Positions 1-5,271 of a stretch of 5,866 nucleotides of DNA are shown piece by piece. Both the position numbers and the translations under genes were made by a program. Under the pieces are notes generated by a model. That model saw nothing but the letters and a program-made list of their open reading frames with translations. It ran no database searches and had not been told where the DNA came from. This stretch comes from Fimenecus sp051881415 (lineage in GTDB: Bacteria; Bacillota; Clostridia; Oscillospirales; Acutalibacteraceae): positions 1-5,866 of the forward strand of contig JBJEPV010000191.1 of NCBI GenBank assembly GCA_051881415.1, given 5' to 3'. How positions within the stretch are numbered: the stretch's first letter is position 1; each line of letters starts with the position of its first letter.

Positions 1-4
1 CGTT

Positions 5-385
5 TTAGCCGTAAAAGCCATATACCGAAATCCGCCATTTCCTATATTTTGGTTTTTGAAATATTGCCCGTTTGATATGTACCCGCTTTTTGAAAATATC
101 CCGTTTTCCGCGCCCGAAAAACCGCAATCGCCGTTTTTCCTGTTCGCAAATTGCCATCATCTTGTAAATTTCGCGGAGGCTGTCCGTGAGATTATCAAAA
201 TCGGGGAAAAACAACGATTTGATCCGCTCCCAAAATTCGCGGATTTCTTCGATGGCTTCTTTGAGCGTGCTTTTTTGTTCTTCCGTCAACATTATGCCTT
301 CCTTCGCTCTTTGCGCGGCTGCGGCAAGTGCTTCGGCGAGTTGTCGTGCGTTTTTGTATCCTTCGTCATTTTGCATACAGTTCAA
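5..385 (-). CDS. Hypothetical 126-aa phage protein, helical N-terminus and basic C-terminus
   Basis: I do not recognise a family. Residues about 9-57 are predicted strongly helical: an Ala-rich run (residues 18-24) is followed by an acidic amphipathic stretch (LTEEQKSTLKEAIEEIREFW). From about residue 84 the protein becomes very basic and aromatic (RRLRFFGRGKR, then many K/R up to YGFYG), which would suit nucleic-acid or membrane-surface binding; that is inference. The start is TTG at 383-385. A GGGAGG site (394-399) sits 8 nt upstream, whereas the next in-frame ATG (374-376) is about 17 nt from it, too far for good initiation. The gene begins 15 nt after the MazF-like gene ends, so it is probably co-transcribed with it and could be its partner, although it resembles no known antitoxin. 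The stop is TAA at 5-7, so the gene is complete. Confidence 0.7.
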   Translation of the reverse strand: MNCMQNDEGYKNARQLAEALAAAAQRAKEGIMLTEEQKSTLKEAIEEIREFWERIKSLFFPDFDNLTDSLREIYKMMAICEQEKRRLRFFGRGKRDIFKKRVHIKRAIFQKPKYRKWRISVYGFYG

Positions 386-393
386 GCATTTCG

Positions 394-399
394 CCTCCC
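394..399 (-). promoter_or_regulatory. Ribosome binding site that selects a TTG start
   Basis: The minus strand reads GGGAGG here. The spacing to the TTG codon at 383-385 is 8 nt from the GGAGG core, and no ATG in that frame lies at a workable distance. An out-of-frame ATG at 387-389 opens a reading frame of only seven codons, so it is not a credible start. Confidence 0.6.
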
Positions 400-400
400 G

Positions 401-772
401 TCATTTTCTCTGTTCTTTGATGCCGTATTGCACATCAAGCGAAATCATCATGGCGCGTTCCATGCGCATCATTTCTTCTTTCGTGATTCGCCCGGCAAAT
501 TCTGTGATCCGCTGTTTTGACACCGATGTGATTTGTTCACATAGAGCGGTTGACGGGCGCGGCGCGGATGCAATGAAAACGTGTGTCGGCATTTTGTGTT
601 TTGCGCGGGTAGTCAGAAAAACCACCTCCACAACCTCTGAATGCTGATTGCAATAATCGTTTGAAACGATGATCGCCGGTCTGCCGTCACTTATCATTTC
701 GCTGCCAACGTGCGCCGCCTTTTGTATGTAGAAAATATCACCTTTTCTGATCTCCCGTGTATCCCGCTCCAT
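401..772 (-). CDS. MazF/PemK-like endoribonuclease toxin (type II), no visible antitoxin
   Basis: The protein is 123 aa, normal for the MazF/PemK/Kid family of sequence-specific mRNA endoribonucleases. Family landmarks are in order: the N-terminal RKGDIFYI strand (9-16), GRPAIIVSND (30-39) carrying the conserved Arg31-Pro32, the FLTTR strand (52-56) with the conserved Thr, PTHVFI (62-67), and ALCEQITSVSKQRI (76-89), which matches the usual S-x-x-x-CEQI-x-(T/S)-(V/I)-x-(K)-x-R segment. Arg31 and Thr54/55 correspond to the known catalytic pair, so the enzyme looks intact. A GGGAGG site (780-785) precedes the ATG by 7 nt and overlaps the last codons of the VRR-NUC gene, so the two are probably translated together. 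No MazE/AbrB-like or other antitoxin precedes it; the neighbours are a nuclease and a 126-aa unknown. It could be a phage host-takeover RNase or an unusual toxin-antitoxin pair. Confidence 0.88.
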   Translation of the reverse strand: MERDTREIRKGDIFYIQKAAHVGSEMISDGRPAIIVSNDYCNQHSEVVEVVFLTTRAKHKMPTHVFIASAPRPSTALCEQITSVSKQRITEFAGRITKEEMMRMERAMMISLDVQYGIKEQRK

Positions 773-775
773 CGG

Positions 776-1147
776 TCAACCTCCCTTGATTCTCATATAA
801 TCGCAAATCGTGCGAATTGCCGCATCCGCTCCCACGCACAGCGCGCACATATATCCTTGCGCCGTGAGTTGTTCAAGCCACCATGATTGTTCGCCGCTTG
901 CTTTGTTTTTGCCGTATTTCATTTCAATGTATAACCCGTGAAAGCCGTGGCTGGGAACGGGTAACACCAAATCGGGAACACCCGGTTTCACGCCTTGCCG
1001 TTTGAATCGCGCCGCTTCCGTCTTGCTGCGCTTTCCGCCGTTTGGCACATGATAAATCAATGACAATTCGGGGTAACGATTCGCCATCAATTCACAGAAC
1101 GAAATCACGGTTTCTTGTTCTGCCGCTTCATTGCTTTCAAATCGCAT
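776..1147 (-). CDS. Stand-alone VRR-NUC domain nuclease
   Basis: This is a 123-aa PD-(D/E)XK-superfamily nuclease of the VRR-NUC group, known both as small phage proteins and as the nuclease domain of FAN1, where it cleaves branched or flap DNA. Visible motifs are Glu10/Glu12 in the first helix, HVPNGGKRSK (33-42), GVKPGVPDLVL (52-62) with Asp59, YIEMKYGKNKASGEQ (73-87) with Glu75-x-Lys77 and Gln87, and the closing GY (98-99). The active-site set D, ExK, Q is complete. I chose ATG at 1145-1147 because GAGGG lies 6 nt upstream; an ATG at 1151-1153 overlaps the previous stop as ATGA but leaves no room for a ribosome site. The frame stays open to 1441, but that extension overlaps the PnuC-like gene and is not protein-like. 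A role in phage replication or recombination intermediates is inferred. Confidence 0.85.
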   Translation of the reverse strand: MRFESNEAAEQETVISFCELMANRYPELSLIYHVPNGGKRSKTEAARFKRQGVKPGVPDLVLPVPSHGFHGLYIEMKYGKNKASGEQSWWLEQLTAQGYMCALCVGADAAIRTICDYMRIKGG

Positions 1148-1149
1148 TG

Positions 1150-1419
1150 TCATCCCTCTCGATCTGTTTCTTTTAACCGCTCCGCGGCTGTTTTTTCGCC
1201 CTCTGTCGGCTGTTTCCATTTCACAATACCGATGATTGCCATGACGAAATTGAACGCATACAACAGCGATTGCGCGGCTTGTCCGTTGGCTGCGTTGTAT
1301 ATGCACCAAAAAGCATTCGTACACAGCCAAACATAAAAGCACCATCGCTTTTTGAATGAATTTGCAACCGTGCCGATGATCGATGCGAAAGTCACAACGA
1401 AAGCGAAATACTGCATCAT
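1150..1419 (-). CDS. Small three-helix membrane protein, PnuC-like
   Basis: The 89-aa protein has three hydrophobic segments: about 3-22 (FAFVVTFASIIGTVAN), 27-43 (CFYVWLCTNAFWCIY) and 48-67 (ending IIGIVKW), then a short charged cytoplasmic-type tail. The spacing of W/Y residues, the N-A-A-N-G-Q turn and the closing I-I-G-x-x-x-W resemble one half of PnuC nicotinamide riboside/NMN transporters, which normally have about 200-240 aa and seven helices. The length fits a PnuC-like half unit rather than a full transporter, so transport is unproven. Starts at 1417-1419 and 1414-1416 are both ATG; GGAGG at 1427-1431 is 7 nt from the first. The gene overlaps its upstream neighbour by ATGA and ends at TGA 1150-1152, 2 nt before the chosen VRR-NUC ATG (and overlapping its alternative ATG), which suggests translational coupling. 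Confidence 0.72.
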   Translation of the reverse strand: MMQYFAFVVTFASIIGTVANSFKKRWCFYVWLCTNAFWCIYNAANGQAAQSLLYAFNFVMAIIGIVKWKQPTEGEKTAAERLKETDREG

Positions 1420-2060
1420 TCATCATCCTCCGCATCTTCATCGGAATCCGTGCGGTACATTTCCTTCAGCGCATCTATCGTCTGTTGTTCGTCCTGCGGA
1501 ACGGCGGATTTCGGCGTTTGGTTGTATAATGTCAATTCGCATTCTTGATATAGTGCCTTCAACTGCCGCAACAGCACTTCATCCACGATGTTTTCCGGCG
1601 TAACAATGCCGTTCACCATGAATCCGCTTTTGACGGCAAAATATGTTTCGCCGGATGCGGTTTGCCGCTCATACAGCATTTTATCTTCTTGATCCGCAAG
1701 CGGCGCAAGGCTGTCACCGTTCACAAACATGATTCCTTGCTGTGTCTTGTATGGAATCAGATATTTGCCGCAATAATAGATTGCGATCCCGCCCGCTCGT
1801 TCCACAACAGATTCCGAATCCACAAAATCCGAAACATCAAGATGTGACGGCGTTGTGGGGTAGTGCTTGAACGTGATTTTTTCACGTTGCTTTTCGTTGA
1901 TGTCAAGCGCGGCGAAAATGTTTTCTTCTGCATATTTCGGATGGCTGTACAACGGGAACATCGCCGTTCTGTTTCCCAACCATTGAACACCGTCCGCCGT
2001 GTCGTATAACAACAACGCGCGTTCATTCTTGCAGATTTTCACCAACTTTTGCATTTTCAT
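1416..2060 (-). CDS. Hypothetical 214-aa phage protein with acidic C-terminus
   Basis: I do not recognise a named family. The protein is soluble, with no signal or membrane segment. Residues 1-160 are mixed and probably alpha/beta, with conspicuous stretches KLVKICKNERALLLYDTADGV (split around residues 5-25), WLGNRTAMFPLY (27-38) and GGIAIYYCGKYLIPY (89-103). Residues about 160-195 look helical (LLRQLKALYQECELTLYN) and the last 15 are strongly acidic (DSDEDAEDDE), a tail type seen in DNA-mimic or chaperone-like phage proteins but not diagnostic. GGAGGG (2069-2074) lies 9 nt before the ATG. The start overlaps the lytic transglycosylase stop as ATGA and the stop overlaps the PnuC-like start as ATGA, so it is embedded in a coupled gene chain. 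Confidence 0.75.
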   Translation of the reverse strand: MKMQKLVKICKNERALLLYDTADGVQWLGNRTAMFPLYSHPKYAEENIFAALDINEKQREKITFKHYPTTPSHLDVSDFVDSESVVERAGGIAIYYCGKYLIPYKTQQGIMFVNGDSLAPLADQEDKMLYERQTASGETYFAVKSGFMVNGIVTPENIVDEVLLRQLKALYQECELTLYNQTPKSAVPQDEQQTIDALKEMYRTDSDEDAEDDE

Positions 2061-2875
2061 TGTTCGATCCCTCCGTATATCGTGATATATATTTCTTTTG
2101 CGGCGGCGGTCACTTTGTCTGTATAGGAATATTCATAAACGCCGTATTGCCACAAGTTTCGATATGCGCCCGTTGCGCCCATGTTGTATGCTGCAAGTGC
2201 TTTCAAATATTCGCCGTCATATCTGTTCAACAGTTCCGCCATGAAATCAACGCCCGTTGCGATGTTGTCATATGGATTGAACAAATCCTCCGCGCCGACC
2301 TTTGCCATGCGATCTGCGTGCCAATAGTCATTGATCTGCATGAATCCTTTGCATTTGCCGTCATACGACACGGCGGTGTATTTATACGATGATTCGATTT
2401 GGATCATGCCGACAATCAGCGGATACGATATGCCATATTCGCGGCACTTTGCGAATGTGTACGCTTGCAAGCACAGCGGGAAATCGCCGCCGTATATCTT
2501 GAATTCGCCGATGTCGTATTCCGCAAATCCCGTCAGATCATTTTCCTCCCAATTTTCCACAGGGGAGGGGAAAAGGTATGTATTTTCCGATTCCTTGATG
2601 CGCTCGATCAAATCATCTGTTTTTTGTTCTGCCGCCGCGCCGCTCTCAATGATGTTTTGCAACGGTGTTGCCGTTTTGTCCGGCTTTGCGGCTTGCGTTG
2701 CTGAAGGTGTCGATGTCCTGCCCGCGCCCGTGGATGTGTCCGCGCCGCCTTTTGCGCCGGATGTCATGCACACCAACAGCACCGCGATCAATACGGCAAT
2801 GGCAATGAATGCGATGACCTTGACGATTCCCGCGGCGGGCGATCCTGCCGATTTTCTTCTGTTTGTACTGTTCAT
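2057..2875 (-). CDS. Membrane-anchored SLT-type lytic transglycosylase
   Basis: This 272-aa protein is predicted to cleave the MurNAc-GlcNAc bond of peptidoglycan with formation of 1,6-anhydroMurNAc. A positively charged N-terminus (RRKS) and a single hydrophobic helix at about 17-37 indicate a signal anchor, followed by a Thr/Ala/Ser-rich low-complexity linker (about 40-75). The C-terminal goose-lysozyme-like SLT domain shows the full motif series: IQIESSY (158-164) with catalytic Glu161, GFMQIN (177-182), NPYDNIATGVDFMAELL (200-216), ALAAYNMG (226-233) and a closing YTDKV (251-255). GGAGG (2884-2888) is 8 nt upstream of the ATG. The architecture fits a phage lysis or entry enzyme, or a VirB1-like wall-opening enzyme of a mobile element; no holin or conjugation gene is visible to decide. 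Confidence 0.9.
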   Translation of the reverse strand: MNSTNRRKSAGSPAAGIVKVIAFIAIAVLIAVLLVCMTSGAKGGADTSTGAGRTSTPSATQAAKPDKTATPLQNIIESGAAAEQKTDDLIERIKESENTYLFPSPVENWEENDLTGFAEYDIGEFKIYGGDFPLCLQAYTFAKCREYGISYPLIVGMIQIESSYKYTAVSYDGKCKGFMQINDYWHADRMAKVGAEDLFNPYDNIATGVDFMAELLNRYDGEYLKALAAYNMGATGAYRNLWQYGVYEYSYTDKVTAAAKEIYITIYGGIEQ

Positions 2876-2923
2876 TATGTTTTCCTCCGTAAAAATGATT
2901 TTATGTCCTTTGTTATTGCACCA

Positions 2924-3853
2924 TCAATCCCGCATTTGTTCATGTTTTCGCATTCGCGCGTAAACATAAAACTGCGCGTTGACCTCGTTGTAATATATCT
3001 TTGCATCTGTGAAAAAATATCCTTTTGCGCCGTACCACTTTTTCATGTATTCATAAATCATGGCGTTGTCGCGTACCATCTTTTGCACATGATTTCGCTT
3101 GAATTTGTAATGGTTTTTGCTCTGCTGCGGCTGTTCAAGTCCTTTGGATGCGCACCATTTCTTGATGTGCTTGCGGCGCGGCTGTTTGGTGATGTAATTC
3201 GCCATGCCTGTCAAGCCGTATTCATCCTTATGCAAGCGGCGTGTTTCGTTTCGATCACCGTGTGCCCACAGTTCCTCCAAGCGATCCATTGACATTGAGC
3301 CGTCAATGACAACGTGGTGATGGCATCGGATGCCCGGATGATCGTCATCCGCCTCCAACCACTCTGTTATGTAAACATATTTTGCGTTTGGCAATCCCTC
3401 TTTTTTGCGCCAATAGTTCACCTTCCGCATATAGTTTTGAATATTGCGTTGCGCCTGTTCAAATGTTTCCGGCAAATCGGCGTTGCGATATGTCAAAGTC
3501 ATCCAAATGTCGCGCGTGCCGAAATTCGTGTTGATGATCCGTTCACAAGCCTTGCGGGAATTCTTGTCATTCAGATTGTTCATGGCTTTGCGGTTGTCTT
3601 TCTTGATTCTGCACCCCGCGGGAATTTGATCCGCATCCCGTTTTGAAAAATCGGGGTATATCTCAATTTCCAACTGTTCGCCGCTTCTGATCTCTTTTGT
3701 TGCATACACGGTTTTTGTTTGCCCGCGCTGCAACAACTGTTCTGTTTCCCATTCCTTCAGATTTTCAACGCTTTTTTCATACGCCTGTTCATAATCATAC
3801 GGAATATATGGATTGCGCTTGCGGCGCGGCTTTGTTCGTGATTTGCCTGTCAT
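2924..3853 (-). CDS. HUH rolling-circle-type replication protein (Rep, ORF2/G2P-like)
   Basis: The 309-aa protein has the three motifs of HUH endonucleases, which nick one DNA strand and stay linked through a tyrosine to start rolling-circle replication. Motif I is IWMTLTYRN (about 116-124), motif II is RCHHHVVIDG (176-185) with the metal-binding His pair at 178/180, preceded by YITEW (161-165), and motif III is LTGMANYITKQ (214-224) with the single candidate nucleophile Tyr220. The tail WCASKGLEQP (233-242) also resembles Rep proteins of Clostridia phages. The N-terminus is rich in Arg/Lys (TKPRRKRN). I chose ATG 3851-3853 because AGGGG lies 7 nt upstream; alternatives at TTG 3872-3874 and ATG 3869-3871 overlap the DUF6017-like stop but have poor ribosome sites. 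It probably initiates replication of this element from an origin I could not locate. Confidence 0.88.
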   Translation of the reverse strand: MTGKSRTKPRRKRNPYIPYDYEQAYEKSVENLKEWETEQLLQRGQTKTVYATKEIRSGEQLEIEIYPDFSKRDADQIPAGCRIKKDNRKAMNNLNDKNSRKACERIINTNFGTRDIWMTLTYRNADLPETFEQAQRNIQNYMRKVNYWRKKEGLPNAKYVYITEWLEADDDHPGIRCHHHVVIDGSMSMDRLEELWAHGDRNETRRLHKDEYGLTGMANYITKQPRRKHIKKWCASKGLEQPQQSKNHYKFKRNHVQKMVRDNAMIYEYMKKWYGAKGYFFTDAKIYYNEVNAQFYVYARMRKHEQMRD

Positions 3854-3860
3854 GTCAATG

Positions 3861-3865
3861 CCCCT
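3861..3865 (-). promoter_or_regulatory. Ribosome binding site deciding the Rep start
   Basis: The minus strand reads AGGGG, 7 nt before ATG 3851-3853. The two upstream in-frame starts (3869-3874) lack any purine-rich site at a sensible distance, so they would depend on re-initiation after the overlapping upstream stop codon. Confidence 0.5.
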
Positions 3866-3870
3866 GTTCA

Positions 3871-4299
3871 TCAATGGTTGTTCGTTCCGTATTCGGGGAA
3901 CGCTGTGCGGAATCCGTTCACAAATCTGCTTTCATGCTCAAACACTTCGTTGTATAACGCCGTGCGGAGGTATGTCTTTTTGAATTTGATGGTGTATTCC
4001 GCTTTTTCATAATTTGTGATGACTTCGCGGATGTGTTCCTCCGTCAAGAGGGAATACACATCACGCACCATAGATGCGGGCAATTTCTGCCCGTTGATCT
4101 GCACTTCCGCATCGGGCGGAAGGCGGTACATTTCCGCAATCAACATCATGATTTCGTTCACTTGCTTCTGATCTCTTTCAAAGAAACATTCAATGTCGAT
4201 CTGCTCCCGGACACTTTGCAATGCTTCAAAGAATGTACCCGACATGACTTGACTTTGACTTGACTTTCCCATACAGATATTTTCATCATTGTATTTCAT
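3871..4299 (-). CDS. DUF6017-like replication-associated protein
   Basis: The 142-aa protein carries, at residues about 84-134, a pattern I associate with the DUF6017 domain: HIREVITNYEKAEYTIK, then KKTYLRTALYNEVFEHE. In other proteins this helical domain sits at the C-terminus of phage or plasmid replication initiators. The N-terminal part contains a Ser/Gln stretch (GKSSQSQ) encoded by a tandem DNA repeat, and predicted helices (IMMLIAEMYRLP). I start at ATG 4297-4299, with AGGA 5 nt upstream and a further AAAGGAG at longer spacing. The frame extends to an ATG at 4366-4368 and as far as 4500, but those starts lack ribosome sites, and the longest version would overlap the small-RNA terminator. 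Its TGA overlaps or abuts the Rep starts, so the two genes are probably translated together and may form an initiator pair (inference). Confidence 0.65.
   Translation of the reverse strand: MKYNDENICMGKSSQSQVMSGTFFEALQSVREQIDIECFFERDQKQVNEIMMLIAEMYRLPPDAEVQINGQKLPASMVRDVYSLLTEEHIREVITNYEKAEYTIKFKKTYLRTALYNEVFEHESRFVNGFRTAFPEYGTNNH
4246..4267. repeat. Two perfect tandem 11-bp repeats, GACTTGACTTT
   Basis: GACTTGACTTT occurs twice head to tail (4246-4256 and 4257-4267), inside the beginning of the DUF6017-like gene, where the minus strand encodes KSSQSQ. Each unit itself contains two GACTT steps. Tandem repeats at the start of a replication gene can be initiator-binding iterons, but two copies within a coding Ser/Gln stretch may equally be slippage. 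Confidence 0.5.
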
Positions 4300-4409
4300 G
4301 ATTGTCCTGCGCTCCTTTGGCTTTTCCTTTCCCGTGTGTGCTTCCTTCAACGACTTGTTATTATCCATTACAAGGGCGCGAAAGCACCGCATCGGGCGCA
4401 TTTTATGGC

Positions 4410-4438
4410 TTGACAATCCGACACAAATGTGATATAAT
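4410..4438 (+). promoter_or_regulatory. Consensus sigma-70/SigA promoter with extended -10
   Basis: The plus strand has TTGACA at 4410-4415 and TATAAT at 4433-4438 with exactly 17 bp between them. The bases 4430-4432 are TGA, giving the extended -10 TGN element. All twelve hexamer bases match consensus. It points against every protein gene in the window, and no comparably good minus-strand promoter is visible in this intergenic region. Confidence 0.87.
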
Positions 4439-4443
4439 AATCC

Positions 4444-4513
4444 GTGATGAATTGTCGTTGTTGTTTGGCAATTCCGGCGGCGTGTGCTTTGGATGGACAC
4501 GCCGCCTTTTCTT
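4444..4513 (+). ncRNA. Putative ~70-nt small antisense RNA next to the replication operon
   Basis: Transcription from the consensus promoter should start near 4444-4447 and stop in the T-rich tract at 4507-4513, giving about 65-70 nt. The RNA would fold into two adjacent stem-loops. The first has GAATTG (4449-4454) pairing with CAATTC (4469-4474), with a U/G-rich 14-nt loop; the second is the terminator stem (4476-4506). The transcript is fully complementary to any minus-strand message reading from the MazG-like gene into the DUF6017-Rep leader. Size, two-hairpin shape, strong promoter and position upstream of a rep gene are those of counter-transcribed RNAs that control plasmid Rep synthesis. 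That role is inferred; a trans-acting sRNA is also possible. A 28-codon frame within it (4447-4533) lacks a ribosome site. Confidence 0.68.
4476..4513 (+). terminator. Rho-independent terminator of the small RNA
   Basis: GGCGGCGTGT (4476-4485) and ACACGCCGCC (4497-4506) form a perfect 10-bp, mostly GC stem around an 11-nt loop, followed at once by TTTTCTT and, a little later, TTTTTT (4519-4524). On the minus strand no T-run follows the hairpin, so it should terminate plus-strand transcription only and let the MazG-side transcript continue toward the rep genes. Confidence 0.87.
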
Positions 4514-4527
4514 ATGCTCTTTTTTGT

Positions 4528-5208
4528 TTATAACGCCTTTCCGCCGTGGCGATATGAACGTGTGCGATTGTATTCATGCTTTATCAGCACGATTTCCTCC
4601 ATGTTGTACCCGTTATCTGCAAGCCATGTGCGGATATACTCAACAACAGCGCACAAATATCCGTTGCGCTCATATACGGCGGTTTCGGCGGGGGCGTTGT
4701 CGGCGTTCAAATGTGCATCATACGAAAGCGAAATGAGATAATGCAGATTCGCAACCGCTTCCGGCAAATCCGCTTTCATATTCAGACCGGCGCACCAATC
4801 TTCGCCGCTCTCGATCATGCCGTCAATGTCAACACCTTCAGCATCCTTGATGGTTGCATCTGCGATGCCCTCATGTCCGAAAAAGTCCAAAATGCGGATC
4901 ACGCAATCGACCAATTCAACGGCGATGCCTTCCGGCTTGTCCGATTTGGCTTTGCAAATCTTGCCGCCCTCTGTGTCGATGATCCTGCTGCCGCAATCCA
5001 CATTTCGTTCCGGCTGCTCCAAAACGCACACGCCGCCCGCATTGCAAGGGTAGTACATCATCGGGCGTTTTGCTCTGTATTCTTCAAGTGCTTCCGACAC
5101 TTCTGAATGAAAGAGGGAAACAACCTCCGCAAACGATCTTTCTTTTTCCCACCAACCGTGCGCCACGGCGTTTTCGTGGATTCTTTTTGCCCATGTATTC
5201 AAAAACAT
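4528..5208 (-). CDS. MazG-like nucleotide pyrophosphohydrolase (all-alpha NTP-PPase)
   Basis: This 226-aa protein resembles the MazG-like NTP pyrophosphatases common in phages, which hydrolyse (d)NTPs or alarmone-like nucleotides to the monophosphate plus pyrophosphate. The metal-binding helices are visible: HSEVSEALEEYR (34-45) gives Glu36/Glu39 and Glu42/43, and VELVDCVIRILDFFGH (97-112) gives Glu98 and Asp101. The C-terminal KHEYNRTRSYRHGGK (210-224) is the usual family ending. Between the two motif helices lies an insertion (about 50-93) with four cysteines (55, 61, 72, 85). A long extra helical portion (about 113-200) makes it larger than a minimal MazG domain. GGAGG (5217-5221) is 8 nt before the ATG. 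It follows the DGR-type target gene after 68 nt. It may adjust nucleotide pools during phage replication or counter (p)ppGpp-type defence; both are inference. Confidence 0.85.
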   Translation of the reverse strand: MFLNTWAKRIHENAVAHGWWEKERSFAEVVSLFHSEVSEALEEYRAKRPMMYYPCNAGGVCVLEQPERNVDCGSRIIDTEGGKICKAKSDKPEGIAVELVDCVIRILDFFGHEGIADATIKDAEGVDIDGMIESGEDWCAGLNMKADLPEAVANLHYLISLSYDAHLNADNAPAETAVYERNGYLCAVVEYIRTWLADNGYNMEEIVLIKHEYNRTRSYRHGGKAL

Positions 5209-5245
5209 AATTTGTTCCTCCGATTTTTACATATATTTTATTTGG

Positions 5246-5263
5246 CGGGGGATAAATCCCCCG
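5246..5263. other. GC-rich inverted repeat downstream of the variable region
   Basis: CGGGGGA (5246-5252) and TCCCCCG (5257-5263) make a perfect 7-bp stem with a 4-nt loop (TAAA on plus, TTTA on minus). No T-run follows on either strand, so it is not a standard intrinsic terminator. Lying just beyond the GNRA hairpin, it could stop transcription weakly or belong to a DGR recipient-site structure. Confidence 0.5.
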
Positions 5264-5271
5264 ATCCCCCC

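Noticed and set aside
56..520. Long plus-strand open frames here and elsewhere (for example 186-647, 2331-2963, 4576-5106, 5352-5807).
   Set aside because: They are antisense shadows of minus-strand genes with clear motifs, lack good ribosome sites and have no domain-like sequence.
1148..1441. Upstream extension of the VRR-NUC frame to a start at 1441 (221 aa).
   Set aside because: The extension overlaps the whole PnuC-like gene, lacks a ribosome site at its start and reads as an Arg/His/Cys-rich out-of-frame shadow.
3169..3831. A 15-nt direct repeat, GCTTGCGGCGCGGCT, at 3169-3183 and 3817-3831 in the Rep gene.
   Set aside because: Both copies encode the same basic PRRK tetrapeptide with identical codons, which explains the repeat without a separate DNA function.
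4300..4440. Possible minus-strand promoter for the DUF6017-Rep genes (TAAAAT- or GATAAT-like -10 boxes).
   Set aside because: None has a recognisable -35 at 16-18 bp, so I could not support a promoter; the genes may be read from further upstream.
4447..4533. A 28-codon plus-strand frame starting ATG AAT TGT and rich in Cys, lying within the small RNA and terminator.
   Set aside because: It has no ribosome binding site, starts almost at the predicted transcript 5' end, and runs through the terminator hairpin past the expected 3' end. The RNA structure explains the sequence better.
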